A stretch of DNA of 7,043 nt from a bacterium (lineage in GTDB: Bacteria; UBA3054), in assembly GCA_017538635.1 (NCBI GenBank), contig JAFYIM010000092.1, forward strand, positions 1 through 7,043, written 5' to 3'. Under the pieces are notes generated by a model. It was not told where the DNA came from. It worked only from the letters and a program-made list of their open reading frames with translations, and did not search any database. Each line of letters opens with the position of its first letter. Positions within the stretch are counted from its first letter, which is position 1. Position numbers and translations under genes: made by a program. Positions 1 through 5,239 of the stretch are shown in pieces.

Positions 1-2
1 AT

Positions 3-1055
3 GAAAATGTAACTATTAATATTTTAACACCTGAAAACGGCGTTTTTATTGGTTTTAAAGAAGGACTCGAAAACACCGAAACGAATATTAGTTTCAAACT
101 CACGAGAGACCTTATAGTAGTGGGTGAGTTTGCGAAATACATTCGCAACGCGGATGATTTCTTAAAAATAGGAAGAAGTCAAGATTATCCGATAGACGGA
201 CACTATATCCAGACATCCGATATAGACATGTCTGAAACAGACTATCCCATACCTGTTGATTTTCAAGGCATTTATGATGGGGACAACCACGCCATTAGGA
301 ATCTAGTTTTTGATAAATATTACACTCACGTTGGTTTGTTTTCCAGGATTTCGCGGGCTAAGATTTCTAATCTTGAAATTACGGATGCGGAAAAATGTTT
401 TGGAAATTATATTTTTGGTTTTTTAGGCGGAGAGGTCACGTTTTCAGAAATCAGCAACTGCTATGTAAGGTGTGATCTTAATGCGCACACCACCGCTGGC
501 GGAGGATTATGTGGGGGTATGTCAAGCTCAAAGATGGTTAGGTGTAATTATCGCGGAAATATCAATTATGAAGGAGGTGATTTTGGAGGTTTGGTCGGAT
601 GGTCGACCGATTGTATTTTCGAAGAATGCTCAGCAGAATTTTATGGTCAGCCCAATGATTGTACAGTAGGAGGGTTTGTTGCGTCAGGTGGCAAGGATTA
701 CTTTGCGAATTGTTATGTAAAAAGCGATTGTTTGGACTATGCCTTCGCTCTCGCTAAAAATGTATCCACTTATTCCAACTGTTACGTTTTTGCCGAAAAC
801 GAATGCGTTTTGTTCCAGGCCAATTATTTTAACTGCTATTTCTCGTCCAACTGCGTTGCTACCGTAGAGGGCATAACCGGTTTCGTCAGCGAAGAAGAAA
901 TGAAGAAGCAGGAAACTTATGTAGGCTGGGATTTCGACGAGATCTGGGATATCGACGAGGGTGTTGGAACGCCGTATTTCAGGTACGCTGTGCCGGAGCC
1001 GGTTGGGATATTTGCTTTGCTCTTGCTCACTTTGGCGGCGGTGAGGAAGCGGTGA
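3..1055 (+). CDS. 3' part of a secreted GLUG/beta-helix protein with PEP-CTERM tail (5' end outside window)
   Basis: Frame 3 is open from the first bases of the window. The GTG at 120 is inside the gene: the 39 residues before it continue the same protein and match the end of a divergent InlB-type repeat. The stretch LIVVGEFAKYI aligns with NVTVEANFAKQI in the paralogue at 2762-5032. About 350 residues are visible. After the InlB-like end comes a beta-helix module with GLUG-like turns (GGLCGGM, FGGLVGW) and a ladder of Asn-Cys-Tyr/Phe motifs. There are 14 cysteines after residue 40. The module closes with WDFDEIWDIDEGVGTPYF. The C-terminus is PEP (visible residues 331-333), a hydrophobic segment and VRKR, a PEP-CTERM sorting signal normally processed by an exosortase in the inner membrane. 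The protein is probably exported or surface-attached; its ligand is unknown. The last 51 residues match the paralogue at 46 positions, while the body is much more diverged. Confidence 0.85.
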   Translation, partial: ENVTINILTPENGVFIGFKEGLENTETNISFKLTRDLIVVGEFAKYIRNADDFLKIGRSQDYPIDGHYIQTSDIDMSETDYPIPVDFQGIYDGDNHAIRNLVFDKYYTHVGLFSRISRAKISNLEITDAEKCFGNYIFGFLGGEVTFSEISNCYVRCDLNAHTTAGGGLCGGMSSSKMVRCNYRGNINYEGGDFGGLVGWSTDCIFEECSAEFYGQPNDCTVGGFVASGGKDYFANCYVKSDCLDYAFALAKNVSTYSNCYVFAENECVLFQANYFNCYFSSNCVATVEGITGFVSEEEMKKQETYVGWDFDEIWDIDEGVGTPYFRYAVPEPVGIFALLLLTLAAVRKR

Positions 1056-1080
1056 ACTGAAGTTTATAACGGACAAATTG

Positions 1081-1109
1081 AGGAGCTCCGCGAGGAGCTC
1101 CTATTTTTT
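1081..1109 (+). terminator. Rho-independent terminator after the first beta-helix gene
   Basis: A perfect 9-bp stem, AGGAGCTCC (1081-1089) with GGAGCTCCT (1094-1102), closes a GCGA tetraloop. It is followed by an A and six Ts. It lies 26 bases past the stop codon. Terminators with a similar GGAGC stem base follow the genes ending at 2552 and 5032. Confidence 0.9.
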
Positions 1110-1150
1110 CTATTCCCCAAAATCGATGATTTTTTAAATTTGGGGAATAG
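1110..1150. repeat. 41-base inverted-repeat element, copy A
   Basis: Two perfect 12-base arms, CTATTCCCCAAA (1110-1121) and TTTGGGGAATAG (1139-1150), enclose a 17-base AT-rich loop. An element with the same length and arms lies at 5085-5125. The 5' arm begins right at the end of the terminator T-tract. No T-run follows on either strand, so it is not itself a standard terminator. It could be an RNA end-stabilising hairpin, a small mobile-type repeat or a protein-binding site; the sequence does not decide. Confidence 0.8.
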
Positions 1151-1186
1151 AGAGCCTGAGGTGAGCAGGGGCTTGCGCGGCGGTAT

Positions 1187-1214
1187 TTGAAAATTATATA
1201 GCTTATGCTATAAT
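1187..1214 (+). promoter_or_regulatory. Sigma70-like promoter of the HTH-DUF3990 module
   Basis: The -35 box is TTGAAA (1187-1192) and the -10 box is a perfect TATAAT (1209-1214), with a 16-base spacer. Transcription would start near 1221, leaving a 5' leader of about 25 bases before the ATG at 1246. The -10 box overlaps the palindrome described at 1195-1238, which suggests repression by a bound regulator. Confidence 0.8.
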
Positions 1215-1238
1215 ATTTTTTATAAACAAAGCTATATA
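1195..1238. promoter_or_regulatory. Likely autoregulatory operator: palindrome plus a third half-site
   Basis: TATAGC-TTAT-GCTATA (1197-1212) is a 16-base palindrome overlapping the -10 box. A third half-site, GCTATATA (1231-1238), sits just before the start codon and is the exact reverse complement of TATATAGC (1195-1202). Paired half-sites over a promoter are typical targets of dimeric XRE-family repressors. The gene directly downstream encodes such a DNA-binding domain, so autoregulation is the simplest reading. Binding itself is inferred. Confidence 0.65.
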
Positions 1239-1245
1239 AAAATAT

Positions 1246-2118
1246 ATGAAGATTTTGCTGAGAGAGATAAGGAAGTGCCTTAAGCTAAGCCAGACGGAAC
1301 TGGCGGAACGCCTGAAGGTCTCGTTTGCGGCGGTCAACCGCTGGGAGAACGGGCACGCGCTGCCGAACGTTTTGGCGCAGGCAGAGCTCTTCGCGCTTTG
1401 CGAAGGGGAAGGCGTTCCGGTTTACGAATTGACGCTTGGAAGGATAGAAGAGCAAAGGAAGGCTTGTTCCGTTGCGGGGGATCGTATGCTGCTTTACCAC
1501 GCTTCCAAAAGCGGGATCGCGGGAAAGATAAGGCCGATAAGCCGGCCGGAGTGCGATTTCGGGACAGGGTTCTATATGGGCGACGAAATAAGCCAGGCGC
1601 TGACGCTTGTGTGCGATTATGACGATTCGAAGCTCTATATCGTTTCTCTGGACGTTTCAAAATTGGAGACCCTGAAAGTCAAGGCCGATCTGGAATGGGC
1701 TTTGCTGGTGGCTTTTCACAGAGGGAGAATGGAAGCGGTCAAAGGGACGCCCTTTTATGAAAAATACAGCCGTGCGTTCCTAAAGAAAGATCTTGTCATA
1801 GGCAGCATCGCCAACGACAGGATCTTCTATGTGGTCGACAATTTTTTCCAAGGGCATATAACAGACATCGCCCTGACGGAAAGCCTGTCCGCCTTGAGAC
1901 TGGGAAAGCAGTATGTAGCCGTAACCCAGAAAGCCTGCGACTGCGTGAAGATAGAAAAGGAGATAGAGCTGTCTTACCTGGAACGCGAGTTCATAAAAAA
2001 GGTGGCGGAAGAGAAAAGAGAGACAGGGATAAAATTGGCCAACAAGATCTGCAAGGATAAAAGAAGAGAAGGGCTTTTTTTCGACGAGATATTGGAAGCT
2101 AAAAAGAGGGGTAAATAA
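1246..2118 (+). CDS. XRE helix-turn-helix fused to DUF3990 domain; candidate toxin-antitoxin or defence component
   Basis: The protein has 290 residues. Residues 1-62 form a Cro/CI-type helix-turn-helix (LSQTELAERLKVSFAAVNRW, then NGHALP). Residues 81 to about 250 match the DUF3990 family as I recall it: LLYHASKSG (82-90), CDFGTGFYMG (103-112), WALLVAFHRG (151-160), IANDR (188-192) and SLSALRLGKQYVAVT (213-227). The tail has the RREGLFFDEIL motif (273-283). I recall DUF3990 being grouped with ADP-ribosyltransferase-like folds. His85 and Tyr110 would fit the first two positions of an H-Y-E type active site, but this is inference and I cannot place the third residue. The protein has no signal peptide, so it is cytoplasmic. 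ATG 1246 starts directly on the HTH domain. It has no Shine-Dalgarno site, only AT-rich sequence, unlike every other complete gene here. The stop overlaps the next gene's start by one base. Its likely role is a DNA-binding, self-regulated effector acting with that partner. Confidence 0.8.
   Translation: MKILLREIRKCLKLSQTELAERLKVSFAAVNRWENGHALPNVLAQAELFALCEGEGVPVYELTLGRIEEQRKACSVAGDRMLLYHASKSGIAGKIRPISRPECDFGTGFYMGDEISQALTLVCDYDDSKLYIVSLDVSKLETLKVKADLEWALLVAFHRGRMEAVKGTPFYEKYSRAFLKKDLVIGSIANDRIFYVVDNFFQGHITDIALTESLSALRLGKQYVAVTQKACDCVKIEKEIELSYLEREFIKKVAEEKRETGIKLANKICKDKRREGLFFDEILEAKKRGK
2105..2111 (+). promoter_or_regulatory. Shine-Dalgarno site for the partner gene, inside the HTH-DUF3990 gene
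   Basis: AGAGGGG lies six bases before the ATG at 2118, within the last codons of the upstream gene. With the TAATG stop-start overlap this indicates translational coupling, and it may let the partner be made more efficiently than the first gene, which has no such site. Confidence 0.7.
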
Positions 2119-2552
2119 TGCTGAACGAACTGCAACTGAAACTCTGCGACATTCAGGGGCGGCTTTTCGAGCTGTCGGGGGAGCGCAAGCTGCCCAGCGA
2201 GCTGTTTATAAAGACCTTCATGCGCTCTTTCGTGGCCAAAGGGCTGGATTCCGCGTTCAACCGGCTGCAGTGGGCGGGAGAGGAATATCTTTTGTCGGAA
2301 ACAGAGGATCTGGCCAAGGACGCCTTTGAAAAGCCCGGCGAAGTTTTCGACAAGGAACGCTTGTACTGGATGGGCTATCTTTACCGTTACTGGCATTATT
2401 ACACCGGGGAAAACAGCGCGAAGATCTACCGTCAGGCTCCGGCCAAAACGATGAAGCGCAATTATCCTATGTTCCACACCTTCGCTCCCGAACTGGCCAT
2501 AAAAGACCTGAAAGAGATAAGCGCGCAGAAATCTAAAGGAACGCCGGACTAA
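2118..2552 (+). CDS. Conserved hypothetical partner of the HTH-DUF3990 protein (candidate antitoxin/accessory protein)
   Basis: The protein has 144 residues, no signal peptide and no membrane segment. It looks all-helical. It opens with ELQLKLCDIQGRLFELSGER (4-23) and carries an aromatic-rich core YWMGYLYRYWHYYTGENS (83-100). It ends with FHTFAPELAIKDLKEI (119-134). I do not recognise a named domain, but the pattern agrees with small proteins I recall beside DUF3990 genes. The start ATG overlaps the previous stop (TAATG) and has a good Shine-Dalgarno site at 2105-2111. Size, coupling and shared promoter suggest it binds and neutralises, or works with, the upstream protein. That role is inferred from context only. 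The gene is closed by a terminator three bases past its stop. Confidence 0.7.
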   Translation: MLNELQLKLCDIQGRLFELSGERKLPSELFIKTFMRSFVAKGLDSAFNRLQWAGEEYLLSETEDLAKDAFEKPGEVFDKERLYWMGYLYRYWHYYTGENSAKIYRQAPAKTMKRNYPMFHTFAPELAIKDLKEISAQKSKGTPD

Positions 2553-2554
2553 TT

Positions 2555-2585
2555 GAGGAGCCCCCAGCGGGGGCTCTTCCTTTTA
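2555..2585 (+). terminator. Rho-independent terminator of the HTH-DUF3990 module
   Basis: The 8-bp core stem is GAGCCCCC (2558-2565) with GGGGGCTC (2569-2576) around an AGC loop. Outer pairs, including one G-U, extend it to 11 pairs (2555-2579). The tail is CTTTTA, so the U-tract is short. It isolates the module from the beta-helix gene downstream. Confidence 0.8.
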
Positions 2586-2662
2586 TAAAGTTGCGAAAAA
2601 CATTCTTGCCCATAGCGCTTTGAATGCCAAAATATAAATACGCTGATTACAGCCATTTAACG

Positions 2663-2688
2663 TTTGATTTTTTTTTTTGCAAATCAAA
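2663..2688. promoter_or_regulatory. AT-rich inverted repeat with an 11-T run upstream of the beta-helix gene
   Basis: TTTGATTT (2663-2670) and AAATCAAA (2681-2688) are perfect complements around a 10-base spacer. The arm and spacer together contain 11 consecutive Ts (2668-2678). It lies just upstream of the proposed promoter at 2693-2721. It could be an upstream activator or repressor site, or a homopolymer tract with variable length; no function is shown by the sequence. Confidence 0.4.
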
Positions 2689-2692
2689 TAAG

Positions 2693-2721
2693 TTGCATTC
2701 ATACAGCTTATTTAATAAAAT
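2693..2721 (+). promoter_or_regulatory. Possible promoter of the 756-residue beta-helix gene
   Basis: TTGCAT (2693-2698) and TAAAAT (2716-2721) are spaced by 17 bases. The -35 match is weak and the -10 match is good. A start near 2728 would give a leader of about 34 bases. GGAG (2750-2753) sits eight bases before the ATG at 2762 and acts as the ribosome binding site. The rest of 2586-2692 is AT-rich and shows no gene. Confidence 0.45.
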
Positions 2722-2761
2722 AAAAACGATGATGTAAGCGTTTTACCTTGGAGTAACGATC

Positions 2762-5032
2762 ATGAAAAACTTTCTGCTTTTAACCTGCTTATTGGCTTTT
2801 GCTGCCAATTGTCTTTTCGCCGCCAACGAGGCTGTCAAGCCGGAAGGCGAAGGCACCGCTGAGTCTCCTTACCTTTTGACCAAGGTTGAAAATTTGGTTT
2901 GGATGGGAGAAAACATTGCTGAGTGTCAATCAAATGTTTTCCGCTTAGAAAACGATATTGATGCTAGCGAGACAAAAGATTGGGCAAGGCGGTTTGGCAC
3001 GCAATATGGAGAAAGTTTCGGTTTTGTTCCTATCGGTAGCCGTTTCCTTTCAAAAGACGGACAAAACCATAAGTTCTCTGGGACTATAGAAGGACAGGAT
3101 TATGCCATAAAAAATCTGTTTAGCCGGGCATATTACGAAGATGCTTGCGGCAGTTTGTTTTACCAACTTTTGGGAGCAAACATCAGTAATATTAAATTGC
3201 ATAACATCAATTTTGGGCGGAAAGATGTTGCAAACATGAGTGTCGGAGCTTTGGCTCGAAACATTACGGACAGCACGATTACAAATGTTCACGCCACCGG
3301 GCAATTGAATGGAAGGTTTGCCGGAGGTATAGCGACTAGCGCGAAGAACAGCAACTTTTCAAACTGTTCTTTTGTGGGAAAGATAAAAGGCGCTAGTGCA
3401 TCTGTCAATATTGGCGGAATTATAGGAGAATGTACAGATTGCAAATTCGTCCGTTGCCGAACGTCAGGATCAGCTTTAAGTTCTAGCGAAAAAGGGAGTA
3501 CATTAGGAGGATTATTTGGGAGAATCAATTACGGAACAACAGATGTTTTGTACTGCTATTCAGATATGCGTTTAAGCGCTAAAGTTGGAGTAGTCGGTGG
3601 TCTGGTTGGCGCTAACAACATGGAAAATTATGAAGACTATTACGGATACATAACCATAGGTGATTTTGGATTTAAGCAATGCTACTCCAACTGCGAAATT
3701 GAAGCGGCTCCGGGTGTCGCTTCGAGAGGCATAGCGGGGTGGGTTACGAATTCCGTCTGTTTCAACTGTTACTATAATTCTGACAAGGTATCAGGATCAG
3801 GTTTTGGGACGGGCGTTAATTCAACAAAGATAAAAAAGCGCTCAACGTTTTCCAATTGGAATTTTGGGAAGATTTGGGAAATAAACGACGGATTTAGCAC
3901 ACCGTATTTCGCCGCTGAGAGTGGCAGATATTTGAAACCGGCTTTGATTGGCGATTGGTTCGGCGCGGTCAAGGTTCAGCCGGAAAAGGACGGTTATGGT
4001 TACGGCGAAACTGTAACTGTGATCGCGGAGCCTTATGAGGGAGCTGAATTTTTGAATTACAGCGGAACTTTAGAAGGCGGCGAAGCAAGCAAAACCTTGA
4101 CGATTGAGGAAAACGTAACGGTAGAAGCAAATTTTGCCAAGCAAATCATGTCTATAGATATATTTGGGGGAATAGGTAAGAAATATCCCTGGGACGAACA
4201 GTATGTTCAAATATCAGATTTTGACTTGTCTGGTATAGATTTTACTAATAGAATAGTTTATTTTAGCGGTTCTTATGACGGGCGGAGCCATTCTATTTTA
4301 AATTGGAAAAATTCCAATTGGAAAGATTACGGATTGTTCAAGGAGATTTATGGGGCATCGCTGTGCAATCTAAATATTGTTGACCTTGACGCCGAGGTCT
4401 TGGATCGCGGGATTTTGGTAACTGACCGAGCAGCGCTTTCGATTATCAGCAATTGCTATATTTTAGCAAGCATTAATCTAAGCGGGGAGGGGAGCTACGG
4501 TATTTGCGGAATGGCCCAAGATTCTACCATAACTAAGTGTAATTTCATCGGAGAAATTTTAGGGAAAGACAGTCATTTTGGAGGGCTATGCGCGGCAGAA
4601 TATAATTTGCTTTTGGATCAATGCGGTGTGGAACTATATTCCAATGGGCGTTATGTTTACTGTTTTATGGAAGGTTATGGGCGTAACGCAAAAGCAGTAA
4701 ACTGTTTCGCCAGGGGAAATTTCACTGGGCAATTATCTCACAATGTGCTTTCCAACTGCTACCTAAACGCGGAAGGAAATATTAGTTTGTATGGAGGGCA
4801 ATTCATTAATTGCTACTTCAACTCAAATTACGTTACGCATGCTGAAAATGTAACTGGCCTTGTCAGCCCTGAAGAGATGAAGAAGCAGGAAACCTATGTC
4901 GGCTGGGATTTCGATGAGATCTGGGATATCGATGAAGGCGTCGGAACGCCGTATTTCAGATACGCTTTGCCTGAGCCGGTTGGGATGTTGGCCTTGCTCT
5001 TGCTCGCTTTGATGGCGGTGAGAAAAAGGTGA
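2762..5032 (+). CDS. Secreted two-module GLUG/beta-helix protein with InlB-like repeat and PEP-CTERM tail
   Basis: The protein has 756 residues. A signal peptide (MKNFLLLTCLLAFAANCLFA) is followed by the entry motif GEGTAESPYLLTKVENLVWM. Module 1 (about 28-383) is a beta-helix of GLUG-like turns (GGIIGE, GGLFGR, GGLVGA) and ends at IWEINDGFSTPYF. Residues 397-458 form a divergent InlB-type repeat (VTVIAEPYEGAEFLNYSG, ending VTVEANF). Module 2 (about 462-732) is a second beta-helix and ends with the parallel motif IWDIDEGVGTPYF. Residues 737-739 are PEP, followed by a hydrophobic stretch and VRKR, a PEP-CTERM sorting signal. The protein is probably exported across the outer membrane or held at the surface after exosortase processing. 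The family suggests adhesion or carbohydrate contact, but no catalytic residues are visible. Module 2 and the tail are paralogous to the partial gene at 3-1055. The body is AT-rich (15 of 60 G/C at 4201-4260) while the tail is not (32 of 60 at 4891-4950). Confidence 0.88.
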   Translation: MKNFLLLTCLLAFAANCLFAANEAVKPEGEGTAESPYLLTKVENLVWMGENIAECQSNVFRLENDIDASETKDWARRFGTQYGESFGFVPIGSRFLSKDGQNHKFSGTIEGQDYAIKNLFSRAYYEDACGSLFYQLLGANISNIKLHNINFGRKDVANMSVGALARNITDSTITNVHATGQLNGRFAGGIATSAKNSNFSNCSFVGKIKGASASVNIGGIIGECTDCKFVRCRTSGSALSSSEKGSTLGGLFGRINYGTTDVLYCYSDMRLSAKVGVVGGLVGANNMENYEDYYGYITIGDFGFKQCYSNCEIEAAPGVASRGIAGWVTNSVCFNCYYNSDKVSGSGFGTGVNSTKIKKRSTFSNWNFGKIWEINDGFSTPYFAAESGRYLKPALIGDWFGAVKVQPEKDGYGYGETVTVIAEPYEGAEFLNYSGTLEGGEASKTLTIEENVTVEANFAKQIMSIDIFGGIGKKYPWDEQYVQISDFDLSGIDFTNRIVYFSGSYDGRSHSILNWKNSNWKDYGLFKEIYGASLCNLNIVDLDAEVLDRGILVTDRAALSIISNCYILASINLSGEGSYGICGMAQDSTITKCNFIGEILGKDSHFGGLCAAEYNLLLDQCGVELYSNGRYVYCFMEGYGRNAKAVNCFARGNFTGQLSHNVLSNCYLNAEGNISLYGGQFINCYFNSNYVTHAENVTGLVSPEEMKKQETYVGWDFDEIWDIDEGVGTPYFRYALPEPVGMLALLLLALMAVRKR

Positions 5033-5057
5033 TCTGAAGTTTATAACGGACAAATAG

Positions 5058-5084
5058 AGGAGCCCCTTGCGGGGCTCCTTTTTT
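5058..5084 (+). terminator. Rho-independent terminator of the 756-residue gene
   Basis: A 9-bp stem, AGGAGCCCC (5058-5066) with GGGGCTCCT (5071-5079), encloses a TTGC loop. Five further Ts follow, so the T-run from 5079 to 5084 is six long. It lies 25 bases past the stop codon and is homologous to the terminator at 1081-1109. Confidence 0.9.
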
Positions 5085-5125
5085 CTATTCCCCAAAATCA
5101 ATATTTTTTCAAATTTGGGGAATAG
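5085..5125. repeat. 41-base inverted-repeat element, copy B
   Basis: The arms CTATTCCCCAAA (5085-5096) and TTTGGGGAATAG (5114-5125) are identical to copy A at 1110-1150. The 17-base loop has kept its length but differs at several positions. Arms fully conserved with a drifting loop point to selection on pairing, or to recent joint duplication with the gene end. Confidence 0.8.
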
Positions 5126-5156
5126 ATAGCCGAAGCCGGATCACAGTTTTTGCCGT

Positions 5157-5186
5157 TTGAAATTCAGATGTGAGTTTTGATATAAT
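5157..5186 (+). promoter_or_regulatory. Sigma70-like promoter of the PEP-CTERM/FGE-fold operon
   Basis: TTGAAA (5157-5162) and a perfect TATAAT (5181-5186) are separated by 18 bases. The boxes are the same hexamers as in the promoter at 1187-1214, but here no palindrome surrounds them. A start near 5193 would leave a leader of about 47 bases before the ATG at 5240. Confidence 0.75.
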
Positions 5187-5228
5187 CCCTACAATTGTGT
5201 ATTTAATTAATCACGAATTCCATTTTGG

Positions 5229-5237
5229 AAGGAGGGG
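5229..5237 (+). promoter_or_regulatory. Strong ribosome binding site that fixes the start at 5240
   Basis: AAGGAGGGG lies two bases before the ATG at 5240, with four bases between GGAGG and that ATG. The in-frame TTG at 5225 lies upstream of this site, so translation from TTG would run through the Shine-Dalgarno and spoil the signal peptide. The ATG is the start. Confidence 0.8.
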
Positions 5238-5239
5238 AT

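Larger units (their letters stand above)
900..1156 (+). repeat. Direct repeat copy A (gene end + terminator + inverted repeat)
   Basis: This copy of about 257 bases matches 4877-5131. In the 153 coding bases (900-1052) I count 19 mismatches, about 88% identity, 13 of them synonymous. Similarity continues through the stop codon, a shared GAAGTTTATAACGGACAAA block, the terminator and the 41-base inverted repeat. It fades after AGCC at 1156. Because it extends beyond the stop codon, constraint on the protein tail alone does not explain it. Confidence 0.85.
4877..5131 (+). repeat. Direct repeat copy B (gene end + terminator + inverted repeat)
   Basis: This 255-base copy pairs with 900-1156. The coding part (4877-5029) differs at 19 of 153 bases, leaving 46 of 51 residues identical. 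The stop codon, the GAAGTTTATAACGGACAAA block and the 41-base inverted repeat are retained. The terminator loop and stem centre have changed in a compensated way (AGGAGCTCC/GGAGCTCCT in copy A, AGGAGCCCC/GGGGCTCCT here). Confidence 0.85.

Noticed and set aside
120..122. GTG as the start codon of the first gene
   Set aside because: The frame is open to position 3, and upstream residues continue a domain seen in the paralogue. No ribosome binding site precedes the GTG.
684..1076. Minus-strand open frame over the end of the first gene (similar one at 4823-5101)
   Set aside because: Both mirror the repeated PEP-CTERM end and appear twice only because that end is duplicated.
900..5131. Insertion sequence or composite transposon
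   Set aside because: No transposase is present and the bracketing repeats are gene ends with terminators, not IS ends. No target-site duplication was recognised.
5225..5227. TTG as an earlier start for the small PEP-CTERM gene
   Set aside because: It lies before the strong AAGGAGGGG site and would add residues in front of a clean signal peptide. ATG 5240 fits better.
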